From Prorocentrum cordatum (lineage: Eukaryota > Sar > Dinophyceae > Prorocentrales > Prorocentraceae), in NCBI GenBank assembly GCA_963575745.1, contig CAUYUJ010011226.1, positions 115,347-179,346 of the forward strand: 64,000 nucleotides of DNA, given 5' to 3'. The translations under genes were made by a program, and so were the position numbers. Numbering within the stretch: the stretch's first letter is position 1; every line of letters begins with the position of its first letter. Positions 31,470 to 43,440 of the stretch are shown piece after piece. Under the pieces are notes generated by a model that did no database searches, was not told the origin of the DNA, and saw nothing but the letters and a program-made list of their open reading frames with translations.

Positions 31470-32029
31470 GCCCAAGAAGCCTTCGGACCACCCCACCCCA
31501 CATATAATACGACATCCAAGATAGTTAACTGATGAGCTTGGGGGCGCCCGGAGGGCACAGGGGCCAGGCAAGGAATCCTGCCCTGTTCCCCCCTTTTGCC
31601 CCTGCTCAGTTCGTGAGGCGGTCTCCTGCGATGGTCTCTCTCTCTCTCTATCTCTTTCTCTGCCCCTCCGCATACTGCGCGGCATGCCCCAAGCCAAGCG
31701 GTGGGTACCTCCAGCCTCCCGTCTTCGGCTCCCATGTTGCACTCGTGTGCGCTGGATGATCGTTACTACCAATCCATGATTCTCTTGGATGTTTGCCATT
31801 GTGCCTTCATTTGTCTGCCTAATCTCTCACGTCTGCGACCCCTCCCTGGCCCTGTCGCGCATTGCGCCCCGCGATGCGCGGTTATCTTCGCGCCCTTGCG
31901 AGGTCCCGCTACAGAAGGGAAGCTCTCGGGCCGAGACCTCGACGCACGAAGCGCGATGATCTTCGCGCCCCTGGTAGTAACCTGGTCAAATTGCTCCCCC
32001 CACCATTGCCGAATCCCGGAAGACGGTCA
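31470..32029. other. Unassigned sequence
   Basis: A short TC-rich stretch at 31637-31662; otherwise nothing recognised. Confidence 0.5.
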
Positions 32030-32170
32030 TCTCTGGGAAGTGCACTTTTTACTTCCGCCTGCTTCCGCCGGCGGAGCCGCCCTCGCCTTACGTCCCCTGG
32101 CCTTCCGCCGAGGCAAAGGTCGAGGTTTCGATCCCTCGAAAGCAGGGCCCTTTCTGGAACGTCACGCGTC
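32030..32170. repeat. Short dispersed repeat R2, copy 1
   Basis: tttttacttccgcctgcttccgccggcgg..ggccttccgccgaggcaaag. Related copies at 41926-42060 and 63180-63300. SINE-sized, but no tRNA-like head was found. Confidence 0.6.
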
Positions 32171-32689
32171 CGCTCCCACTACGCCCCTGCCCCCGCTCGA
32201 GGCCGAGGCCTCAGGTCCCAGCCCGCACTCTGCCGCCCACGCCCGCAGGCAGGCAGAGTCGCGCGCCCCGACCGCGTACAGGCGAACCTTGCAGGGAGGG
32301 GGGGCCGAGGGGGAGGGGGCAGGGGGCGGGAGCAGAGACGATGGGGACCAGCGTAAAACTAAGATGCATCAGCGATGATGCAATACACCCTCCGTTCCAG
32401 AGACCCCGCCTCATGAGTCCGGACGAGCCTTCCTTATCACTGCCAGGACAGCTCCCTTGAAAGACCTGGACCCTGTGGGCCTGCCATTCGGGCGAGAGTC
32501 CCGTTTTGAAGCGTGACTGCCTGGTTTCGCTTGAGCGACAAGTAATCGATTCGAAAGGATATGATCAGACACTTCAACGAAGTGTTCAGTGACATCCCCG
32601 TTGTCAGAAAACTGCCGCCCCCCTCTATGTGAATGCTTCAATAGTTTACGCCTGTGGTCGTATTGTCATGCATGCACTTCGAGCATGTC

Positions 32690-33100
32690 TCAAGCGAGAG
32701 TCCCAGGTGGAAGAGGAACCGTCGTCCATTCGTGCAGCTGCTAGACATGTTCAAGCTCCTTGTCGTCGAGTTCGAGGAACTCTCAAGCGAGAACTCCATT
32801 CTGAAAATGAACCGTCCTCCATCCATGTGGCGGTTGCAAGCTTTTTAAACGCATGTGCGAGGCGCTGAGGCGAGAACCCCATTTAGACCATACAACGGCC
32901 CTCCATCCATGTAGCTCTTACACACCTTGAAGACGAATGTGTGCGGCGCTAGGGCGAGAATCCCATTTTGAGAACGACTTTCTTGATCCATCCAATTGCT
33001 GCAAGCCTTCAAGACAAAAATGCGGGGCGCTGAGGCAAGAACACCCTTCTGAAAACCATCCCTCCAACCGTGTAAGTGTTGCAAATATTCAGCTTCAGGA
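32690..33100. repeat. About 85-90-bp tandem repeat, five diverged units
   Basis: The words gcgctgaggcgagaa..ccattttgaNaa and ccctccatccatgtagctNttgcaagc recur near 32690, 32780, 32870, 32950 and 33030. Confidence 0.75.
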
Positions 33101-34689
33101 ACATCGGTGGTGAACATGTTTCAGGCGGAACGCCCAGCCTGCCCTGCCGGCACGTCTGGGGGTATGGCAGGGTGGAGCTATTTCCTAGGGAAGGGGGGGG
33201 GGCGGGGAGGCAACTTGCAATTCAAGGATTCGTCCTCATCTCCCTCGGGTACACGGAGGCCTCCCCCGAAGAAGAGACGCAACAGAATGCTGGAGGACGC
33301 TGGCGCGGCCAGCCTGCCATTTATCCGCCGTCGGCGATGGCCTCCCAACTCGGTGCAACACCGCACTTGGGGCCCATGCTGTCTCGCGCCTTCCGTAGCC
33401 TTCCTGCTTACTCATGCCCTCCCATCCCACGTCTACGAGATGGGGGATTTACACATAACCACCGCCTGGAGATCGGTCATCGGGAACATCTCCAGGCGGC
33501 GGATATGGATACATTCGCCCCCCCCGCCTCGCAACGTCTCTCTTCCCCGATGCTTCTTTATTCACGCTTTTGTCTCACGCTGCATTGAACTTCGAAGCGA
33601 CCTGTCACCCCGCCCGTCGGCTCTCACACCCCTCATTGAAACCGTCCTGTCAATTTTTTCCTCGGCCGCGCCTGGCCGTGCTAGCCAATTGCCCCTCCGA
33701 CGGCAAACGACGTATGCTTCACATGCCCTGCAAAGTCGTGCCCTGTACTGGCGGAAGAGTTCGTTTCTCCGTGTCCGCTCACTCGCCGCGGCCTCCGCCC
33801 CCCCCCCCCCCCCATACGGTGGGCTGCGTTCCCGACCCTCACGCGACGTCGCCTTCGACCCCCTCTGGTGCGCCACCCAGGAGCATTCCACCCGCGCATA
33901 GTAGGCTCTCGCCAGCTGCCCTCTCGCCCGGTCGAGGGCGGCAGGGGAAAGGGATGACGGAGTGGGCGGGGGAGGTGGGGGGGAAGGGCTCTGGAGGTGA
34001 CAGCGGTGCAGAGGCTGGGGCCTCACCCCGAAGGTCAGCAATGGCCCAGCAACGATACGATTTGAGACGCAGAAGTGCGCCAGCAGTATAACGGCGCACG
34101 AGAAACAGACTGCACATGCAAAATGTGCTGCCTAGAAGAAGCTGCGGGGCACGTTGCCAAATAAGGTCAATAGAAAGTCTGCGCTCCATTGCCACACGCA
34201 CAGTAATGAAGGTTCCCCAGCGTGGACCGCAAACAGTGGGGTATTGCATTGTGGTTGTGCGTCCACAGGCGGCCACCGGGCGAACGCCAAGAAAAACAGG
34301 CCAACGCACAAGGCGCCCACGAACTGCCCACGGGCGGAAACCTAACACAACAGGCCAGCGTACATACCGCCTACGAGGCGCCCACTTGCGCCCATGGGCC
34401 GCCGCCGAGCGAATATATTGCAAGCGGGATCCAGGACTTTTCAGTACAAAAACAATGAAGAACCCGTGATCGTCTACGGTGGATGCCGAAATGTATTCAT
34501 TATGGTACTTCCGATTGTAATCGACCTGCTAAACGCTGAATGGCAAACGTGTGGAGATAATATCGCAACGGCTCAGCGGCCGACATGTAATATCACGCTT
34601 GTTCCAAATATCGCTCCCAACTCTTTCATACTGGGGCTCCCTCCACGGTGGCACCCAATCGGCAAAATCAGCATGGCGACAGACCCCAC
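33101..34689. other. Unassigned sequence
   Basis: Contains a C16 run (33798-33813). 34255-34420 has loosely repeated gaggcgcccac words, also seen at 61340-61470. No gene recognised. Confidence 0.5.
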
Positions 34690-35254
34690 CTTTCGTAATT
34701 GTGATCGCCGTAATTGTGAATGCCATCTTCGCCCGCGCTCCCTGCGTGTCCACAAACCGCGCGAGTGGCGCGCCGAAATGCGCGGCGGAATTCGCGACGC
34801 GAACGAAGACGATCGGTCCGTGCGCGAGAGACTGGGAGCGGGCGAGTCTGAACGCGAGTTAATATGATTGTGAATGAGTCTGCGCGCGCGTGAGTCTGCG
34901 TGCGTGAATGTAAAGGCCCATGTCGGCGCGTCCCTCGCAAGGGTCGCGCCCGCTTCCTTCCTGTTCGTTTTCTCCCTCTTTGCCCGCGCGCGCCAATGTC
35001 CAATGCTGCGGGCGCGGCGCCGCGCGGAGCCCCCGCGGTGCGCGCCGGTCGCCCCGGCGGGGCCCCGGCGACGCGCGCGGGTCCGCTGCGCGGAACAGAG
35101 AGAGCTAGCTGGCTGGCTGATAGCGGGCAAGGCTCTGGCCGCCAGGCGCGCCGACGACGGGGGCGAGCGAGGCGCCGGGCGCAGCGCGGGGTTCCCGCGA
35201 CGCGCGCCGGTCGCCCCGAGAGGGCCCCGGTGACGCGCGCGTGCGTCGTCCGCG

Positions 35255-35670
35255 GCGTAAAGCCAGACAGTCAGCCGTCGAGAGACAGCGAGGTTCGGGC
35301 GGGCCTCTCCCCAGGTCCGGATAGAAAACTCCGTGAAGTCCAGCTTCCTGGCGAGGGCCGTCGCCTCCCTCCGGCGCCGCTTCGTGCGCGGCGCAAACTG
35401 CTCCAGCTGCTCCCGCAAGCCCTCCGGCGGCCCTGCCGGCAAAAACTCGATGCGCGGTGCCCGCATGAGCAGGTCCTCGTGGCGCGTGGCGCGCGAGAGC
35501 AGTGCGTATAGCTCCAGCCACCAGTCGTCGTCCTCTTTCTTGCCGTTCCCGCCCTCGTGGCGGCAGCAGTCCAAGATCGCGCCTGGGCGATGTCGGCTGA
35601 GAGAGCAGTGCGCCGGACAGCCGACGGCCCAGGACGAGTCCATAAGACTGAGAGACGGTCTGACCGCCAT
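35255..35670 (-). pseudogene. Pif1-like SF1 helicase fragment, C-terminal motif VI region
   Basis: About 135 residues. DDDWWLELYALLSRATRHED (LLSRAT at 35485-35502) fits helicase motif VI, usually (V/L)xxSR in Pif1-type SF1 helicases. It is followed by LLMRAPRIEFLPAGPPEGLR and LEQFAPRTKRRRREATALARKLDF, a C-terminal tail I associate with Pif1-like proteins of dinoflagellates. Motifs I-V are absent. Upstream, the frame enters the minisatellite; downstream it enters segment Y. The fragment is bounded on both sides by element-family sequence, so it probably belongs to the element. Pif1-like helicases are the helicase type found in Helitrons. No Rep nuclease signature was seen. Confidence 0.55.
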
Positions 35671-35689
35671 GCGAACCCTGCCGCTGGCG

Positions 35690-37437
35690 CCTTCGGTGGA
35701 GTTCCAATGGGGCCACGATCCTCGGGTCCTCGTGAGGAGGTTCCGAAATCGCCCGAGGCCGCCATGCGAACTCTGCCACTGGCGCCTTCGGTGGAGCTCC
35801 CTATGAACCACGATCCTCTTGAGGGGTGTGCCGAAATGGCCCGAGGCCGCCATGCGAACCCTGCTATGGCGCCTTCGGTGGAGCTCCCTACAGGGCCACG
35901 AACCTCGTGAGGGGTGTGCCGAAATGGCCCGAGGCTGCCATGCGAACCCTGCCCCTGGCGCTTTCGGTGGAGTTCTCTATGGGGCCACGATCCTCGTGAC
36001 GGGTGTGCCGAAATGGCCCGAGGGCGCGTGCGAACTCTGCCACTGGCACCTTCGGTGGAGTTCCCTATGGGGCCACGATCCTCATGAGCCCGAAACCGCC
36101 ATGCGAACCCTGCCACTGGCGCCTTCGGTGGAGCTCTCTATGGGGCTACGATCCTTGTGAGGGGTGTGCCGAAATGGCCCGAGGCCGCCATGCGAAGCCT
36201 GCTATGGCGCCTTCGGTGGAGCTCCTTATGGGGCTGCGATCCTCGTGAGGGGTGCGCCGACATGGCCCAAGGCTGCCATGCGAACCCAGACGCTGGCGCC
36301 TTAAGTGGAGCTCCCTATGGGGCCACGATCCTGGCGAGGGGTGTGCCGAAATGGCCCGAGACCGCCATGCGTACCCTGCCACTGGGGCCTTCGGTGGAGC
36401 TCTCTATGGTGCCACGATTCTGGTGAGGGGTGTGCCGACATGGCCCAAGGCCGCCATGCGAACCCTGACGCTGGCGCCTTCGGTGGAGCTCCCTATGGGG
36501 CCACGGTCCTCGCGAAGGGTGTGCCGAAATGGCTCGAGGCCGCCACGCGAACCCTGCCACTGGCGCCTTCGGTGGAGTTCCCGATGGGGCCACGATCCTC
36601 GTGAGGGGTGTGCCGAAATGGCCCGAGGCCGCCATGCGAACCCTGCCACTGGCGCCTTCGGTGGAGCTCCCTTTGGGCCACGGTCCTCATGAGGGGTGTG
36701 CCGAAATGGCCCGAGGCCGCCATGCGAACCCTGCCACTGGCGCCTTCGGTGGAGTTCCCTATGGGGTCACGATCCTCGGTGCCGAAATGGCCCGAGGCCG
36801 CCATGCGAACTCTGCCACTGGCGCCTTCGGTGGAGCTCCCTATGAACCACGATCCTCTTGAGGGGTGTGCCGAAATGGCCCGAGGCCGCCACGCGAACCC
36901 TGCTATGGCGCCTTCGGTGGAGCTCCCTACAGGGCCACGAACCTCGTGAGGGGTGTGCCGAAGTGGCCCGAGGCCGCCATGCGAACCCTGCCCCTGGCGC
37001 TTTCGGTGGAGCTCCCTATGGGGCCACGATCCTCGTGACGGGTGTGCCGAAATGGCCCGAGGGCGCGTGCGAACTCTGCCACTGGCGCCTTCGGTGGAGC
37101 ACTCTATGGGGCCACGATCCTCGTGAGGGGTGTGCCGAAATGGCCTGAGGCCTTCGGTGGAGCTCCCTATGGGGCCACGATCCTGGCGAGGGGTGTGCCG
37201 AAATGGTCCGAGGCCGCCATGCGAACCCTGCCACTGGCGCCTTCGGTGGAGTTCCCTATGGGGTCACGATCCTCGGTGCCGAAATGGCCCGAGGCCGCCA
37301 TGCGAACTCTGCCACTGGAGCCTTCGGTGGAGCACTCTATGGGGCCACGATCCTCGTGAGGGGTGTGCCGAAATGGCCCGAGGTCGCCATGCGAACCCTG
37401 CCACTGGCGCCTTCGGTGGAGCTCCCTATGGGGCCAC
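35690..37437 (+). repeat. About 90-bp minisatellite, roughly 20 units
   Basis: Unit: ggccacgatcctcgtgaggggtgtgccgaaatggcccgaggccgccatgcgaaccctgccactggcgccttcggtggagctccctatgg. Some units lack 3-30 bp. Blocks of units recur in order (35760-36000 resembles 36790-37060), so the array grew partly by multi-unit duplication. Open frames on both strands are artefacts. Confidence 0.95.
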
Positions 37438-37580
37438 GAAACGCTGTGCTGGGTGGGTGAAACGCCTGGAGGCAGGAGGAGGGGGAGGAGGGAGGAGAGG
37501 GAGGAGGAGGGAGGAAGGAGGAGGAGAACGCGGGGGCTATCTCTTCAAAACGAGGACCCAACACCACAGGATGGTTGGGT
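37438..37580 (+). repeat. Family terminus: GGA tract plus terminal hairpin
   Basis: cgctgtgctgggtgggtga, a GGA-rich tract, tctcttcaaaacgagg, then ACCCAAC/GTTGGGT (7-bp stem, 11-nt loop, 37556-37580). Confidence 0.78.
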
Positions 37581-38639
37581 AATGCACACAACATCAATAC
37601 CAGAGGGCGCTTCTCTCAACATCTCGCTCCGTATGCCTTCCATTTCCATGGCTTTCCCTGTCGAACACAATTAGATATGAGTGTCTTCTGCTGCAGAAGC
37701 GGCGTAGCAGCAGCTGGCGGCAATAAACACATTCAATACTCCCCGCTCCCGAATTCAATACACCTATCAAGATCCGCAGCCAGTGATCCAGAACGTCTGC
37801 TCCATAGACAACATGAAGATGGGAAGCAGGAAAGCGATGAGGACATAATGCAACACATGGAACACTATCTTACGTACCGACCAACTTGACGCACACTTTA
37901 AACACATTGAGCTGGATCGGACAAACGCGAACAAGCAAAGGCTACACCACTCGTCAAAGGAACATCTCAAGGCATGCGCGGCTGGAGGAGGGGATACAGG
38001 AGGGACAGGACCAGGGTCAGGACCGTGAGCAGTGGAGGGTCAGGAGCAAGGACGCGATGAGTGATGTGGAGAGAGGGTGCAGAGGAGAGACGTGATAGAG
38101 CGACGGGGACGTGCAAGGGAGGACCAGCAAGCACAGGCGAGGAAGGTTGTGGAGCCGCGGGGAAGCAGATGCGATGCCGCTCGCCTGACAGACGTCCTCC
38201 AGTTCCATCGTGATGCAGAGCGGGCCTCCGCAGCAAGGGCCCAGGGCGGGGCGGCAGGAGGAGGGCACAGGCAGCGAGCAGGAGGGGCGGCAAGGCGTCC
38301 GAAGCGAAGAAAGGGTGCGAGCCAGCACTGGCCGGGAAGGAGGAGGAGGCTGAGGAGGAGGATTCTCCTGGATGCTCTCGATGCGCACCCACGTGCATAC
38401 ACACATATCAGTCGCTCCCGCTCTCCTCCTCACACTGCGTACCCGCACGCGCGCTGGAAGCATCCCTCTCACCCCGAGTCGCCTCTGAAACAGCTGTGAA
38501 GGCGATCTGCTCAGCAACACGGGCGAGGGCAGCGGCGGCATCGACAGCACTGGGGGGCGGGCAGTCCTCGGCCAACGTCATCGCGTCGGCAGTCGCGGCA
38601 GGATCGCGGTCAGCGGACCGAGCCAGGCACTCATCCACG
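37581..38639. other. Unassigned sequence
   Basis: No gene or RNA recognised; several open frames lack any familiar motif. Confidence 0.5.
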
Positions 38640-38870
38640 GGCGAGACAGCCCCAGAGGCCTCCAAGATGGCCGAAGAGGCTCCCAAGATGGCTCCAAGAG
38701 CGGGCCCAAACGGGGGACCCAAACGGACATTTCGAGCTCTCGGCCCCAAGAGGCGCCCAGGAAGCCCCCAGATGCCCCCAAGAGGCCCCCAGGACCCCCC
38801 CATAGAGGCCTCAAAACTGCTTCCCCAGAGGCTCCCTCTGGAAAGGCCCCGAGAAATATCCATGAGGACT
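38640..38870. repeat. CCCAAGAGGCC-rich dispersed repeat, copy 2
   Basis: Shares the acatttcgagctctcggcccc word with 5908-5929, and the same CCCAAGAGG texture. Confidence 0.6.
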
Positions 38871-41800
38871 TTGACCCACAACCCATGTACGTCTCGAAAC
38901 TCTGCTGGAGCTCTCTTGAGCCATCTTAGCGCTCTCTGGGGCAGTCGATCGGCTCTCTTCGACAGGGTGCGAGCCACATCTCCAACTGATCTCCTCGAAG
39001 ACCGTTCCCTCTGGGCACGAGCACACACCACCACGCAGCCAGTGATGCGACGAAATGGGCAGGCGGAATGAGCGAAACGATTGAATACATGGTACGTTTC
39101 ACGAATCTTCAAATGCCTAATGGCATCAGGGAGGTTGACGCTGAAGAATCAAGGGCCGTTTCTGCGGTCGACTCCGTTGGGATTTGGGGTTCAAGCTATG
39201 GGCGTACAGAATCTTGCTACCAGAGAGAGGTCCCGAAGCCTGCCTACACGATTGCCACCAAGCAATTGCCTCGCGGAACTGCCTCCGAATGCCTCGAAGC
39301 GCACGATCGAACTTCTCTCATACAGACCAGCACCCGAAGGCACAGCATGGCCCTAGAATCCATAACATAACGAGCACTGTACACATGCTACGTTTGCGAG
39401 TCCATGTCGCAATCACGCCGCAAGCATTTAACAACACCTCATCATGCACATTCGTCTACCAAATAACACGCAAGCCTGCGAGCCCCTCACAGCTTCTGAC
39501 CGAATCGATGCAAGGCGGCCGCCGTGAATAAATATAGGACAATGTGTCAGGATGGGGCAAGACATGTGATGGTCACGAGACGGGTTGGTTTCTGAGGGGC
39601 AGCCTTCATCATCACCAAGACGTGAACTCGCATGCTTCAGGTTCTCGAACTGACCTTCTTCTCATCCCCTTGCAACACAAGTGCAATGGCGATTCCAGTG
39701 GCAGCGTATATCATCAGAGAAACTTCTACAGAGAACTGCTTCCGCTGACACCCACTCGTTCTCGTCAACATTCTATTTGGTCTCCACCAGTGGCAGCACC
39801 TACGACAATGGCAACAATGGCGACAGCGACACAAACAATTCTCGTTTCCAACGCTGGGCTACATGTTCTTGTTTTGTTTTTCCCCCTGACGGCTGGCTAC
39901 CTTGGAATCCCTGGCCAAGTTTCGTCCAGGGCAAGCGATTCTCCTCTCATTGAGGGGGGCACTGCCTCCCCAAATCCGTATTACAAATGATTCCCTATCT
40001 TATGGCAGACTACGTATACATCGAGATATGAGTACTTCGAGCGAGGACGACGATGTCCGTGCGGTCAGGCGCACAACTCTCCCCCCGCCAACGCGAGCCT
40101 CTCCAAGTCGGCTAGATATGACGGACCTGTATTGTCATTCTACCAACACGTCGTGGCTCCCAACCTCGTTTGTCCACGCGGCGATGATTGTCAAACAACG
40201 CTGCCGGTCGAAATGGCGCTTTTTTTCGAGCCGGAAGCTCAGCTGCACTACACAGGAGGGTCCCTCTGAGCATCTCGACGTGTCGATCTGTTGATTCATG
40301 CTGAGGTGCTGATGCTAAGACATGTCTTGGCCATTCTATCATTGAACCACCTCGGTCCTACTCGACCCCCACGCGCGTGGAGTCCACCCATTCGTTTATT
40401 CCTGCTTTTCCTCCTTCCTGGAACGCTTGCCTCATATTGGCCCCGAGCCCTGCCGACCGCATGGCGGAGAGGCACCGCACGCCAGGAAGAGCCCGAAGCG
40501 GCCGTTGCGGTGCAGCAGTGGTCCACCGCAGCGCTCACAGGCCAGAGCTGCGATGGAGGGATGCACAGGGAAGGCGCCCAGAGCAAGGGATATTGGCGAG
40601 GGGGGATGCGACGAGGTCCAAAAGCTGGTTTCACATTGGCAGAGATGTTCTCTAGCGCAGCCAGACGAGGACATGGCATGGATCAGCGCGCGTTCGCGGA
40701 TGTTCTGGCCAATCGCTGTCTCTGCCAAGAATGTCTGAGATATCCTCCAGTACGGCCCGGTGACGGTCCCAGAGAGGGCCCCAAGCTTCTCAAGATAACC
40801 CCAATAATCCCTGAAGAAACTCCCGGAATGCGACGCAGTGACCGCGAACAGTTGCAGCTTTGCCTCGCAATGCCGCTGCTAGAGGAAGCATGGAGACCCC
40901 ACCAGGTTCTTCGAGGCGCCGTGGTCCTCAAGAAGGAATCCAGTCGGTGGCCACGCTAGGGGGAGTATCTCACTGCGCCATCATACGCATTTTGCGGACG
41001 GTGTCACGCCTCAAGGCGTCCTCGACGAAAACTTGAGCGCGAGAATGCACATGGTGCCAGGCAATATCCTGTGTTGACCACAGTCAACACAGAAGGCGCA
41101 AAAGTGGATACTGTCAGATAGTGACTATTACGGTGAGAACGCTGAAGACAGTTGCAAGCTCGACAATCTCAAGCAGATTGCGCGATCGACTTGCCGATCA
41201 CGCGGCCATGTTGAGAGGAGAGAAGATCTCGCGATGATCCATGGCGAGACAGACATGCAGAACCATCACGATTGGGACCACACGGTCGAGAGGTACTGGG
41301 ACGGTGACTTGTGCAATCAGGAAGGCCAATCCGCCTCGCCCACCTGCTACTCTACGGCTTCCCAATGTCAAGCTCAACTCCAACTGATGTCTATTTGCTG
41401 CGAAATGCTGCTACGGTGTGCAAGAGCATCAAGATGCAATCCTCCGTCCTCCAAGGCCCACAGCAGCCGGCGCAGATCTCGCTCGCCCACCACTGCCGCG
41501 CGCGAAGTGCGTGCAACCTCTCGTACTCACTCGACGCAGCGCAGAGATCAGAGAAGGAGGGCGGGATGACAAGTAGGAGGGGTGGTGATGAGGACATGGA
41601 GAGGGAGGAGGAGGTGGAGGAGAAGGAGGACGATGAGGTGCAGGCGCAGGAGAGGGAAGCGAGCCTCAAGTCTTCCAGGAGGAGGATGGAGGGAGTGAGC
41701 ATGAGTAGAACGAGAACGAGGCGGAGAGTAGCAAGGAGGGAAAACGAGCAGAGGTAGTGCGGGCAGAGTAGGGTCACCTGAAGGCGGAGGGACAAGGAGA

Positions 41801-41925
41801 GAAATAGGGGCACCACGGTGGGACATGGATAATGGGAAGGCGGGAAGGGTTGGAGACGCGAGGGCAATAAGAAAGAACCTGGCCCGGAAACACTTAACTC
41901 CAACACATGACATCTCTTGCTTACC
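38871..41925. other. Unassigned sequence
   Basis: Three kilobases with no recognisable protein motif or RNA. A purine-rich GGA/GAG stretch lies at 41556-41760. Any host gene here would have to be split into short exons I cannot identify. Confidence 0.5.
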
Positions 41926-42060
41926 TTTTACTTCCGCCAGTGAAGCCACTCTCGTTTTACCTGCGCTGGCCTTCCGCGGAGGAAAAGAAGGCAGCTTCTC
42001 GACCCCACGACGGCGGGGCCATTCCTGGGACGCCCTAGATTGGGAAGCATGGGTGGATCT
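41926..42060. repeat. Short dispersed repeat R2, copy 2
   Basis: cttttacttccgccagtgaagcc..ctggccttccgcggagg, related to 32030-32170 and 63180-63300. Confidence 0.55.
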
Positions 42061-42242
42061 TTTCGGCGCCCCTTCCTGGCCAAGCCATCCTGGACCCAGG
42101 GTTGGTGTATGTGGCCTCCTTCCTTGGCCAGGAGAGCGTACGACACACCTACTGGGTCCAGGGCGGGGCCCGGTCACTGGCCAAGATCGTGAGGGGGAAA
42201 CGAAAGCGAGGGACTCGCTCAGTGGGGAAACATCGACTTGGA

Positions 42243-42262
42243 ATCGGCGATGCATCGCCGAT
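42243..42262. repeat. 20-bp perfect palindrome
   Basis: ATCGGCGATGCATCGCCGAT equals its own reverse complement. A further gatcggcgac follows. Related half-sites occur near 52210-52240. Confidence 0.9.
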
Positions 42263-43359
42263 AGATCGGCGACAGGCCCCGATAGCGAAACCGCACGTTC
42301 CTGTGCTGGGTGTGGGACCCAGGCCCCGGTTGGCGATGAATGGGCAACTGGGGGTCGATGCTTCTTCCCCCACTGGGATAGTCCCTCCCTGTCGCCACCC
42401 CTGACACCGGTGAAGGTGTAGAGCTGGCGCCCTTCTGTAGGTGCGAGGGCAAAAAGAAATGGGAAACGGAGAGGGAGAATAGGTTCTCCACAGCGCGCCG
42501 GCCCTGGGGGACTCAACTAACCCACGATGTAGCCTCGCGTGCTACGCGAGCCGGGTCAAAATGTTAAGTACCACTTCGTTGTATGGCCCGCGCGTGCAAT
42601 TCTAAAACGCATGTTGTATCAGGAAGATGGAAGCATAGTTACATGGCTGGATGCGCATGTGGAATGTGCGGAAGCCGCGGGCTGGATATTCACGTGCGGA
42701 GGCCGTGTGCCCGGCCACACGACAGCCTCACACTGGAAACCAATCTGGCTAATTGCATGCATCTCCTTCTCTCGTCCTGGCCAACCGCGTCATGTGGCCC
42801 GGTTTAGATGAACATCCGCAAACCCTTCGGCGTTTGTGAGACGCTGTCGTCGTCGTCGTCGTCGTCGTCGCCAGGTCCATGGAACTTGAAGAGCAAGGAA
42901 AAGGAAGGTCGCAACTGAGCCGATCCCCTCCCCTGTTCCCTTCCCTAACTGGGAGTGGGGAGATGTGAGGGAGTGCTGGGTCAGAATGCCGCCTCCCCTG
43001 GGGTCCCGGCGGGTCCCGGGTGCGGTCGCCAGAGGGGGTCCCTGTGGTGTGGGGGCGGGGGGTAGTCTCGGGTCAAAACAACGGCCTCCTCCCCGGGGAG
43101 CCAGCGGGTCCAAGGAGGGGATCGCCGATGGGGGTCCCGCCTGTGGTGGGGGGGGGTTGCCGCTCCCCCGTCCTGGGTCCCCGCGGCGGGTCCCGGGGCA
43201 GGTACGGGTTCAGGATCGGCGGCACCGGCCATACTGCCTTCGAAATTGCTCTGGACTCTGGACGGGCCCTGGAGGGAGGAAATGTCAGCCTCAAGCTGGG
43301 TTCGCTCCACAACCCCACCTAGGGCTGAACTCCCTTCTCATTACGTGTGTAGGAATCGT
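42263..43359. other. Unassigned sequence with (CGT)n at about 42845-42870
   Basis: 42990-43200 is G-rich with repeated gggtcccNggggg words. No gene recognised. Confidence 0.5.
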
Positions 43360-43440
43360 GCTACCACAAAGAACGCGGGGTAAGGAACGAAGGGACTTTT
43401 CTGGCCACAGCGAGCCTCAGTCAGGAACAGGTTCCCCGCC
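43360..43440. repeat. Fragment related to the start of LINE-3
   Basis: About 70 bp (gggtaaggaacgaaggg..cttttctggccacagcgagcctcag) align with 51496-51550. Confidence 0.5.

Larger units (their letters stand above)
34690..37580 (+). mobile_element. Single arm of the foldback family with a helicase remnant
   Basis: Order from left: inner-repeat-like sequence (attcacaattacgg on the minus strand near 34720), one unit and the spacer found at 22060-22237 (here inverted, 34745-34910), the catgtcggcgcg block (34918-34930), segment Y (34985-35270), a helicase fragment (35255-35670), a ~20-unit array (35690-37437), a GGA tract and the terminal hairpin (37556-37580). This is the same order as the arms at 20.8-24.2 kb, with the helicase added between segment Y and the array. 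Confidence 0.65.

Noticed and set aside
32408-32432. Hammerhead-ribozyme-like ctcatgagtccggacgag
   Set aside because: The CTGATGA core has a mismatch, stem II has no loop, and the GAAA core element is missing.
35690-37437. Many overlapping 80-150-codon frames in the large array
   Set aside because: Repeat translation; unit indels change frame repeatedly without any sign of selection on a peptide.
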